Below, one piece after another: positions 10,849-21,578 of a stretch of 64,000 nt of DNA (position 1 is the stretch's first letter; each line of letters opens with the position of its first letter). Under the pieces are notes generated by a model that searched no databases, was not told the DNA's origin, and saw nothing but the letters and a program-made list of their open reading frames with translations. This DNA is from Anniella stebbinsi (taxonomy: Eukaryota; Chordata; Lepidosauria; Squamata; Anniellidae). Location: assembly GCA_029215795.1 (NCBI GenBank), contig JARDYH010000033.1, positions 62,001 through 126,000 of the forward strand. Reading direction: 5' to 3'. The translations under genes and the position numbers were made by a program.

Positions 10849-13800
10849 CCCTATACTTCCCCTTCCCTCTATACTTCCCCTTCTTCCCCTAGACTTCCCC
10901 TAGACTTCCCCTTCTTCCCCTAGACTTCCCCTAGACTTCCCCTTCCCTCTATACTTCCCCTTCTTCCATTAGACTTCCCCTTCCCTCTATACTTCCCCTG
11001 CTTCCCCTAGACTTCCCCTAGACTTCTCCTTCTTCCCCTTAACTTCCCCTAGACTTCCCTTCCCTCTATACTTCCCCTTCTTCCCCTAGACTTCCATTAG
11101 ACTTCCCCTTCCCTCTCAACATCCCCTTCTTCCCCTAGACTTCTCCTTCTTCCCCTAGACTTCCCCTTCTTCCCCTAGACTTCCCCTTCCCTCTATACTT
11201 CCCCTTCTTCCATTAGACTTCCCCTTCCCTCTATACTTCCCCTGCTTCCCCTAGACTTCCCCTAGACTTCCCCTTCTTCCCCTAGACTTCCCCTAGACTT
11301 CCCCTTCCCTCTATACTTCCCCTTCTTCCCCTAGACTTCCCCTTCCCTCTATACTTCCCCTTCTTCCCCTAAACTTCCCCTTCTTCCCCTAGACTTCCTC
11401 TTCTTCCCCTAGACTTCCCCTTCCCTCTATACTTCCCCTTCTTCCCCTAGACTACCCCTTCTTCCCTTAGACTTCCCCTTCTTCCCCTATACTTCCCCTT
11501 CCCTCTATACTTCCCCTTCTTCCCCTAGACTTCCCCTAGACTTCCCCTTCTTCCCCTAGACTTCCCCTAGACTTCCCCTTCCCTCTATACTTCCCCTTCT
11601 TTCCCTAGACTTCCCCTTCCCTCTATACTTCCCCTTCTTCCCCTAGACTTCCCCTTCTTCCCCTAGACTTCCTCTTCTTCCCCTAGACTTCCCCTTCCCT
11701 CTATACTTCCCCTTCTTCCCCTAGACTTCCCCTTCTTCCTTTAGACTTCCCCTTCTTCCCCTATACTTCCCCTTCCCTCTGTAATACCCCTTCTTCCCCT
11801 AGACTTCCCCTAGACTTCCCCTTCCCTCTATACTTCCCCTTCTTCCCCTAGATTTCCCCTTCTTCCCTTAGACTTCCCCTTCTTCCCCTATACTTCCCCT
11901 TCCCTCTGTACTTCCCCTTCTTCCCCTAGACTTCCCCTAGACTTCCCCTTCCCGCTATACTTCCCCTTCTTCCCCTAGACTTCTCCTAGACTTCCCCTTC
12001 ATCCCCTAGACTTCCCCTTCTTCCCCTAGACTTCCCGTAGACTTCCCCTTCCCTCTATACTTTCCCTTCTTCCCCTAGACTTCCCCTAGACTTCCCCTTC
12101 TTCCCCTAGACTTCCCCTAGACTTCCCCTTCCCTCTATACTTCCCCTTATTCCATTAGACTTCCCCTTCCCTCTATACTTCCCCTGCTTCCCCTAGACTT
12201 CCCCTAGACTTCCCCTTCTTCCCCTAGACTTCCCCTAGACTTCCCCTTCCTTCTATACTTCCCCTTCTTCCCCTAGACTTCCCCTTCCCTCTATACTTCC
12301 CCTTCTTCCCCTAGACTTCCCCTTCTTCCCCTAGACTTCCCCTCCTTCCCCTAGACTTCCCCTTCTTCCCCTAGACTTCCCCTTCTTCCCCTAGACTTCC
12401 CCTTCTTCCCCTAGACTTCCCCTAGACTTCCCCTTGCCTCTATACTTCACCTTCTTCCCCTAGACTTTCTCTTCCCTCTATACTTCCCCTTCTTCCCCTA
12501 GACTTCCCCTTCTTCCCCTAGATTTCCCCTTCTTCCCTTAGACTTCCCCTTCTTCCCCTATACTTCCCCTTCCCTCTATACTTCCCCTTCTTCCCCTAGA
12601 CTTCCCCTAGACTTCCCCTTCCCGCTATACTTCCCCTTCTTCCCCTAGACTTCTCCTAGACTTCCCCTTCTTCCCCTAGACTTCCCCTTCTTCTCCTAGA
12701 CTTCCCGTAGACTTCCCCTTCCCTCTATACTTTCCCTTCTTCCCCTAGACTTCCCCTAGACTTCCCCTTCTTCCCCTAGACTTCCCCTAGACTTCCCCTT
12801 CCCTCTATACTTCCCCTTATTCCATTAGACTTCCCCTTCCCTCTATACTTCCCCTGCTTCCCCTAGACTTCCCCTAGACTTCCCCTTCCTTCTATACTTC
12901 CCCTTCTTCCCCTAGACTTCCCCTTCCCTCTATACTTCCCCTTCTTCCCCTAGACTTCCCCTTCTTCCCCTAGACTTCCTCTTCTTCCCCTAGACTTCCC
13001 CTTGTTCCCCTAGACTTCCCCTAGACTTCCCCTTGCCTCTATACTTCACCTTCTTCCCCTAGACTTTCTCTTCCCTCTATACTTCCCCTTCTTCCCCTAG
13101 ACTTCCCCTTCTTCCCCTAGACTTCCCCATCTTCCCCTAGACTTCCCCTTCCCTCTAGACTTCCCCTTCTTCCCCTAGACTTCCCCTAGACTTCCCCTTC
13201 TTCCCCTAGACTTCCCCTTCCCATTCTACTTCCCCTTCTTCCCCTAGACTTCCCCTTCTTCCCCTAGACTTCCCCTTCTTCCCCTAGACTTCCCCTTCTT
13301 CCCCTAGACTTCCCCTTCCCTCTATACTTCCCCTTCTTCCCCTAGACTTCCCCTAGACTTCCCCTTCCCTCTATACTTCCCCTTCTTCCCCTAGACTTCC
13401 CCTAGACTTCCCCTTCCCTCTATACTTCCCCTTCTTCCCCTAGACTTCCCCTAGACTTCCCTTCCCTCTATACTTCCCCTTCTTCCCCTAGACTTCCCCT
13501 AGACTTCCCCTTCCCTCTCTACTTCCCCTTCTTCCCCTAGACATCCCCTTCTTCCCCTAGACTTCCCCTTCTTCCCCTAGACTTCCCCTAGACTTCCCCT
13601 TCCCTCTATACTTCCCCTTCTTCCCCTACACTTCCCCTTCCCTCTATACTTCCCCTTCTTCCCCTAGACTTCCCCTTCCCTCTATACTACCCCTGCTTCC
13701 CCTAGACTTCCCCTAGACTTCTCCTTCTTCCCCTAGACTTCCCCTAGACTTCCCTTCCCTCTATACTTCCCCTTCTTCCCCTAGACTTCCCCTAGACTTC

Positions 13801-16274
13801 CCCTTCCCTCTCTACTTCCCCTTCTTCCCCTAGACTTCCCCTTCTTCCCCTAGACTTCCCCTTCTTCCCCTAGACTTCCCCTTCCCTCTATACTTCCCCT
13901 TCTTCCATTAGACTTCCCCTTCCCTCTATACTTCCCCTGCTTCCCCTAGACTTCCCCTAGACTTCCCCTTCTTCCCCTAGACTTCCCCTAGACTTCCCCT
14001 TCCCTCTATACGTCCCCTTCTTCCCCTAGACTTCCCCTTTCCTCTATACTTCCCCTTCTTCCCCTAGACTTCTCCTTCTTCCCCTAGACTACCTCTTCTT
14101 CCCCTAGACTTCCCCTTCCCTCTATACTTCCCCTTTTCCCCTAGACTTCCCCTTCTTCCCTTAGACTTCCCCTTCTTCCCCTAGACTTCCCATTCTTCCC
14201 CTAGACTTCCCCTTCTTCCCCTAGACTTCCCCTAGACTTCCCATTGCCTCTATACTTCCCCTTCTTCCCCTAGACTTTCTCTTCCCTCTATACTTCCCCT
14301 TCTTCCCCTAGACTTCCCCTTCTTCCCCTAGACTTCCCCTTCTTCCCCTAGACTTCCCCTTCCCTCTATACTTCCCCTTCTTCCCCTAGACTTCCCCTAG
14401 ACTTCCCTTCCCTCTATACTTCCCCTTCTTCCCCTAGTCTTCCCCTAGACTTCCCCTTCCCTCTCTACTTCCCCTTCTTCCCCTAGACATCCCCTTCTTC
14501 CCCTAGACTTCCCCTTCTTCCCCTAGACTTCCCCTAGACTTCCCCTTCCCTCTATACTTCCCCTTCTTCCCCTACACTTCCCCTTCCCTCTATACTTCCC
14601 CTTCTTCCCCTAGACTTCCCCTTCCCTCTATACTTCCCCTGCTTCCCCTAGACTTCCCCTAGACTTCTCCTTCTTCCCCTAGACTTCCCCTAGACTTCCC
14701 TTCCCTCTATACTTCCCCTTCTTCCCCTAGACTTCCCCTAGACTTCCCCTTCCCTCTCTACTTCCCCTTCTTCCCCTAGACTTCCCCATCTTCCCCTAGA
14801 CTTCCCCTTCTTCCCCTAGACTTCCCCTTCCCTCTATACTTCCCCTTCTTCCATTAGACTTCCCCTTCCCTCTATACTTCCCCTGCTTCCCCTAGACTTC
14901 CCCTAGACTTCCCCTTCTTCCCCTAGACTTCCCCAAGACTTCCCCTTCCCTCTATACTTCCCCTTCTTCCCCTATACTTCCCCTTCCCTCTATACTTCCC
15001 CTTCTTCCCCTAAACTTCCCCTTCTTCCCCTAGACTTTCTCTTCTTCCCGTAGACTTCCCCTTCCCTCTATACTTCCCCTTCTTCCCCTAGACTTCCCCT
15101 TCTTCCCTTAGACTTCCCCTTCTTCCCCTATACTTCCCCTTCCCTCTATACTTCCCCTTCTTCCCCTAGACTTCCCCTAGACTTCCCCTTCTTCCCCTAG
15201 ACTTCCCCTAGACTTCCCCTTCCCTCTATACTTCCCCTTCTTTCCCTAGACTTCCCCTTCCCTCTATACTTCCCCTTCTTCCCCTAGGCTTCCCCTTCTT
15301 CCCCTAGACTTCCTCTTCTTCCCCTAGACTTCCCCTTCCCTCTATACTTCCCCTTCTTCCCCTAGACTTCCCCTTCTTCCCTTAGACTTCCCCTTCTTCC
15401 CCTAGACTTCCCCTTCCCTCTATACTTCCCCTTCTTCCCCTAGACTTCCCCTAGACTTCCCCTTCCCTCTATACTTCCCCTTCTTCCCCTAGATTTCCCC
15501 TTCTTCCCTTAGACTTCCCCTTCTTCCCCTATACTTCCCCTTCCCTCTATACTTCCCCTTCTTCCCCTAGACTTCCCCTAGACTATCCCTTCCCGCTATA
15601 CTTCCCCTTCTTCCCCTAGACTTCTCCTAGACATCCCCTTCTTCCCCTAGACTTCCCCTTCTTACCCTAGACTTCCCGTAGACTTCCCCTTCCCTCTATA
15701 CTTTCCCTTCTTCCCCTAGACTTCCCCTAGACTTCCCCTTCTTCCCCTAGACTTCCCCTAGACTTCCCCTTCCCTCTATACTTCCCCTTATTCCATTAGA
15801 CTTCCCCTTCCCTCTATACTTCCGCTGCTTCCCCTAGACTTCCCCTAGACTTCCCCTTCTTCCCCTAGACTTCCTCTAGACTTCCCCTTCCCTCTATACT
15901 TCCCCTTCTTCCCCTAGACTTCCCCTTCCCTCTATACTTCCCCTTCTTCCCCTAGACTTCCCCTTCTTCCCCTAGACTTCCTCTTCTTCCCCTAGACTTC
16001 CGCTTCCCTCTATACTTCCCTTTCTTCCCCTAGACTTCCCCTTCTTCCCTTAGACTTCCCCTTCTTCCCCTATACTTCCCCTTCCCTCTATACTTCCCCT
16101 TCTTCCCCTAGACTTCCCCTAGACTTCCCCTTCCCGCTATACTTTTCCTTCTTCCCCTAGACTTCCCCTTCTTCCCCTAGACTTCCCCTTCCATCTATAC
16201 TTCCCCTTCTTCCCCTAGACTTCTCCTAGACTTCCCCTTCTTCCCCTAGACTTCCCCTTCTTCCCCTAGACTTC
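10849..16274. repeat. 5.42-kb higher-order unit, copy c (type I, second super-repeat)
   Basis: All markers match copy a at exactly +10,848: CTCAACAT 11115, CTGTAATA 11779, CCTCCTT 12341, CATTCT 13222, AGACATCCCC 13539 and 14485, TACGTCCCC 14009, ACATCCCC 15631, CCTCTAGA 15873. The constant offset means no net length change over this unit. Differences I noticed are single bases, for example CCCCGTCTT near 4114 against CCCCTTCTT in copy c, and CTAGGCTT near 15286 in copy c. Confidence 0.87.
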
Positions 16275-17650
16275 CCGTAGACTTCCCCTTCCCTCTATAC
16301 TTTCCCTTCTTCCCCTAGACTTCCCCAAGACTCCCCCTTCTTCCCCTAGACTTCCCCTAGACTTCCCCTTCCCTCTATACTTCCCCTTCTTCCATTAGAC
16401 TTCCCCTTCCCTCTATACTTCCCCTGCTTCCCCTAGACTTCCCCTAGACTTCTCCTTCTTCCCCTTAACTTCCCCTAGACTTCCCTTCCCTCTATACTTC
16501 CCCTTCTTCCCCTAGACTTCCCCTAGACTTCCCCTTCCCTCTCAACATCCCCTTCTTCCCCTAGACTTCCCCTTCTTCCCCTAGACTTCCCCTTCTTCCC
16601 CTAGACTTCCCCTTCCCTCTATACTTCCCCTTCTTCCATTAGACTTCCCCTTCCCTCTATACTTCCCCTGCTTCCCCTAGACTTCCCCTAGACTTCCCCT
16701 TCTTCCCCTAGACTTCCCCTAGACTTCCCCTTCCCTCTATACTTCCCCTTCTTCCCCTAGACTTCCCCTTCCCTCTATACTTCCCCTTCTTCCCCTAAAC
16801 TTCCCCTTCTTCCCCTAGACTTCCTCTTCTTCCCCTAGACTTCCCCTTCCCTCTATACTTCCCCTTCTTCCCCTAGACTACCCCTTCTTCCCTTAGACTT
16901 CCCCTTCTTCCCCTATACTTCCCCTTCCCTCTATACTTCCCCTTCTTCCCCTAGACTTCCCCTAGACTTCCCCTTCTTCCCCTAGACTTCCCCTAGACTT
17001 CCCCTTCCCTCTATATTTCCCCTTCTTTCCCTATACTTCCCCTTCCCTCTATACTTCCCCTTCTTCCCCTAGACTTCCCCTTCTTCCCCTAGACTTCCTC
17101 TTCTTCCCCTAGACTTCCCCTTCCCTCTATACTTCCCCTTCTTCCCCTAGACTTCCCCTTCTTCCTTTAGACTTCCCCTTCTTCCCCTATACTTCCCCTT
17201 CCCTCTGTAATACCCCTTCTTCCCCTAGACTTCCCCTAGACTTCCCCTTCCCTCTATACTTCCCCTTCTTCCCCTAGATTTCCCCTTCTTCCCTTAGACT
17301 TCCCCTTCTTCCCCTATACTTCCCCTTCCCTCTGTACTTCCCCTTCTTCCCCTAGACTTCCCCTAGACTTCCCCTTCCCGCTATACTTCCCCTTCTTCCC
17401 CTAGACTTCTCCTAGACTTCCCCTTCATCCCCTAGACTTCCCCTTCTTCCCCTAGACTTCCCGTAGACTTCCCCTTCCCTCTATACTTTCCCTTCTTCCC
17501 CTAGACTTCCCCTAGACTTCCCCTTCTTCCCCTAGACTTCCCCTAGACTTCCCCTTCCCTCTATACTTCCCCTTATTCCATTAGACTTCCCCTTCCCTCT
17601 ATACTTCCCCTGCTTCCCCTAGACTTCCCCTAGACTTCCCCTTCTTCCCC
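15866..17650. repeat. 1,785-bp tandem duplication, first copy
   Basis: Markers recur exactly 1,785 bp later: CCTCTAGA 15873, CTCAACAT 16541, the private variant CTATATTT at 17011 and CTGTAATA 17205. The breakpoint lies between about 17611 (where CCGCTG upstream of copy 1 differs from CCCCTG) and 17658. The copies appear almost identical on reading. The equivalent region of the first super-repeat (about 5018-6802) is present once. Confidence 0.88.
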
Positions 17651-20600
17651 TAGACTTCCTCTAGACTTCCCCTTCCCTCTATACTTCCCCTTCTTCCCCT
17701 AGACTTCCCCTTCCCTCTATACTTCCCCTTCTTCCCCTAGACTTCCCCTTCTTCCCCTAGACTTCCTCTTCTTCCCCTAGACTTCCGCTTCCCTCTATAC
17801 TTCCCTTTCTTCCCCTAGACTTCCCCTTCTTCCCTTAGACTTCCCCTTCTTCCCCTATACTTCCCCTTCCCTCTATACTTCCCCTTCTTCCCCTAGACTT
17901 CCCCTAGACTTCCCCTTCCCGCTATACTTTTCCTTCTTCCCCTAGACTTCCCCTTCTTCCCCTAGACTTCCCCTTCCATCTATACTTCCCCTTCTTCCCC
18001 TAGACTTCTCCTAGACTTCCCCTTCTTCCCCTAGACTTCCCCTTCTTCCCCTAGACTTCCCGTAGACTTCCCCTTCCCTCTATACTTTCCCTTCTTCCCC
18101 TAGACTTCCCCAAGACTCCCCCTTCTTCCCCTAGACTTCCCCTAGACTTCCCCTTCCCTCTATACTTCCCCTTCTTCCATTAGACTTCCCCTTCCCTCTA
18201 TACTTCCCCTGCTTCCCCTAGACTTCCCCTAGACTTCTCCTTCTTCCCCTTAACTTCCCCTAGACTTCCCTTCCCTCTATACTTCCCCTTCTTCCCCTAG
18301 ACTTCCCCTAGACTTCCCCTTCCCTCTCAACATCCCCTTCTTCCCCTAGACTTCCCCTTCTTCCCCTAGACTTCCCCTTCTTCCCCTAGACTTCCCCTTC
18401 CCTCTATACTTCCCCTTCTTCCATTAGACTTCCCCTTCCCTCTATACTTCCCCTGCTTCCCCTAGACTTCCCCTAGACTTCCCCTTCTTCCCCTAGACTT
18501 CCCCTAGACTTCCCCTTCCCTCTATACTTCCCCTTCTTCCCCTAGACTTCCCCTTCCCTCTATACTTCCCCTTCTTCCCCTAAACTTCCCCTTCTTCCCC
18601 TAGACTTCCTCTTCTTCCCCTAGACTTCCCCTTCCCTCTATACTTCCCCTTCTTCCCCTAGACTACCCCTTCTTCCCTTAGACTTCCCCTTCTTCCCCTA
18701 TACTTCCCCTTCCCTCTATACTTCCCCTTCTTCCCCTAGACTTCCCCTAGACTTCCCCTTCTTCCCCTAGACTTCCCCTAGACTTCCCCTTCCCTCTATA
18801 TTTCCCCTTCTTTCCCTATACTTCCCCTTCCCTCTATACTTCCCCTTCTTCCCCTAGACTTCCCCTTCTTCCCCTAGACTTCCTCTTCTTCCCCTAGACT
18901 TCCCCTTCCCTCTATACTTCCCCTTCTTCCCCTAGACTTCCCCTTCTTCCTTTAGACTTCCCCTTCTTCCCCTATACTTCCCCTTCCCTCTGTAATACCC
19001 CTTCTTCCCCTAGACTTCCCCTAGACTTCCCCTTCCCTCTATACTTCCCCTTCTTCCCCTAGATTTCCCCTTCTTCCCTTAGACTTCCCCTTCTTCCCCT
19101 ATACTTCCCCTTCCCTCTGTACTTCCCCTTCTTCCCCTAGACTTCCCCTAGACTTCCCCTTCCCGCTATACTTCCCCTTCTTCCCCTAGACTTCTCCTAG
19201 ACTTCCCCTTCATCCCCTAGACTTCCCCTTCTTCCCCTAGACTTCCCGTAGACTTCCCCTTCCCTCTATACTTTCCCTTCTTCCCCTAGACTTCCCCTAG
19301 ACTTCCCCTTCTTCCCCTAGACTTCCCCTAGACTTCCCCTTCCCTCTATACTTCCCCTTATTCCATTAGACTTCCCCTTCCCTCTATACTTCCCCTGCTT
19401 CCCCTAGACTTCCCCTAGACTTCCCCTTCTTCCCCTAGACTTCCCCTAGACTTCCCCTTCCTTCTATACTTCCCCTTCTTCCCCTAGACTTCCCCTTCCC
19501 TCTATACTTCCCCTTCTTCCCCTAGACTTCCCCTTCTTCCCCTAGACTTCCCCTCCTTCCCCTAGACTTCCCCTTCTTCCCCTAGACTTCCCCTTCTTCC
19601 CCTAGACTTCCCCTTCTTCCCCTAGACTTCCCCTAGACTTCCCCTTGCCTCTATACTTCACCTTCTTCCCCTAGACTTTCTCTTCCCTCTATACTTCCCC
19701 TTCTTCCCCTAGACTTCCCCTTCTTCCCCTAGATTTCCCCTTCTTCCCTTAGACTTCCCCTTCTTCCCCTATACTTCCCCTTCCCTCTATACTTCCCCTT
19801 CTTCCCCTAGACTTCCCCTAGACTTCCCCTTCCCGCTATACTTCCCCTTCTTCCCCTAGACTTCTCCTAGACTTCCCCTTCTTCCCCTAGACTTCCCCTT
19901 CTTCTCCTAGACTTCCCGTAGACTTCCCCTTCCCTCTATACTTTCCCTTCTTCCCCTAGACTTCCCCTAGACTTCCCCTTCTTCCCCTAGACTTCCCCTA
20001 GACTTCCCCTTCCCTCTGTACTTCCCCTTATTCCATTAGACTTCCCCTTCCCTCTATACTTCCCCTGCTTCCCCTAGACTTCCCCTAGACTTCCCCTTCC
20101 TTCTATACTTCCCCTTCTTCCCCTAGACTTCCCCTTCCCTCTATACTTCCCCTTCTTCCCCTAGACTTCCCCTTCTTCCCCTAGACTTCCTCTTCTTCCC
20201 CTGGACTTCCCCTTCCCTCTATACTTCCCCTTCTTCCCCTAGACTTCCCCTTCTTCCCCTAGACTTCCCCTTCTTCCCCTAGACTTCCCCTTGTTCCCCT
20301 AGACTTCCCCTAGACTTCCCCTTGCCTCTATACTTCACCTTCTTCCCCTAGACTTTCTCTTCCCTCTATACTTCCCCTTCTTCCCCTAGACTTCCCCTTC
20401 TTCCCCTAGACTTCCCCATCTTCCCCTAGACTTCCCCTTCCCTCTAGACTTCCCCTTCTTCCCCTAGACTTCCCCTAGACTTCCCCTTCTTCCCCTAGAC
20501 TTCCCCTTCCCATTCTACTTCCCCTTCTTCCCCTAGACTTCCCCTTCTTCCCCTAGACTTCCCCTTCTTCCCCTAGACTTCCCCTTCTTCCCCTAGACTT

Positions 20601-21578
20601 CCCCTTCCCTCTATACTTCCCCTTCTTCCCCTAGACTTCCCCTAGACTTCCCCTTCCCTCTATACTTCCCCTTCTTCCCCTAGACTTCCCCTAGACTTCC
20701 CCTTCCCTCTATACTTCCCCTTCTTCCCCTAGACTTCCCCTTCTTCCCCTAGACTTCCCCTTCTTCCCTTAGATTTCCCCTTCTCCCCCTAGACTTCCCC
20801 TAGACTTCCCCTTCCCTCTATACTTCCCCTTCTTCCCCTAGACTTCCCCTTCTTCTCCTAGACTTCCCCTTCTTCCCCTAGACTTCCCCTTCTTCCCCTA
20901 GACTTCCCCTTCTTCCCCTAGACTTCCCCTAGACTTCCCCTTCCCTCTATACTTCCCCTTCTTCCCCTACACTTCCCCTTCCCTCTATACTTCCCCTTCT
21001 TCCCCTAGACTTCCCCTGGACTTCCCCTTCCCTCTATACTTCCCCTTCTTCCCCTAGTCTACCCCTTGACTTCCCCTTCCCTCTATACTTCCCCTTCTTC
21101 CCCTAGAATTCCACGTCTTCCCCTAGACTTCCCCTTCTTCCCCAAGACTTCCCCTACACTTCCCCTTCCCTCTATACTTCCCCTTCCTCCCTAGACTTCC
21201 CCTAGATTTCCCCTTCTTCCCCTAGACTTCCCCTTCCCTCTATACTTCCCCTTCTTCCCCTAGAGTTCCCCTTCTTCTCCTAGACTTCTCCTAGACTTCC
21301 CCTTCTTCCCCTAGACTTCCCCTTCTTCTCCTAGACTTCCCGTAGACTTCCCCTTCCCTCTATACTTTCCCTTCTTCCCCTAGACTTCCCCTAGACTTCC
21401 CCTTCTTCCCCTAGACTTCCCCTAGACTTCCCCTTCCCTCTATACTTCCCCTTCTTCCCCTAGACTTCCCCTTCCCTCTATACTTCCCCTTCTTCCCCTA
21501 AACTTCCCCTTCTTCCCCTAGACTTCCTCTTCTTCCCCTAGACTTCCCCTTCCCTCTATACTTCCCCTTCTTCCCCTA
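16275..21578. repeat. 5.42-kb higher-order unit, copy d (type II), carrying the extra 1,785 bp
   Basis: CTCAACAT at 16541 and CTGTAATA at 17205 match copy b at +10,848. After the tandem duplication the match to copy b continues at +12,633 (10,848+1,785): CCTCCTT 19552, CATTCT 20511, CTAGTCTACCCC 21054, the AGAATTCCACGTC variant near 21106. The alignment with copy b ends at about 21578, where this copy passes into the 2.2-kb family instead of the block at 8948. Confidence 0.83.
17651..19435. repeat. 1,785-bp tandem duplication, second copy
   Basis: Second copy, with CCTCTAGA at 17658, CTCAACAT at 18326, the shared private variant CTATATTT at 18796 and CTGTAATA at 18990. It ends at about 19435-19444, where the array resumes the type II order (CCCCTAGA rather than CCTCTAGA, then CTTCCTTCTATA). 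Sharing CTATATTT, which is absent from the matching position near 6163, shows that the variant arose before the duplication and that the duplication is young. Confidence 0.87.
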
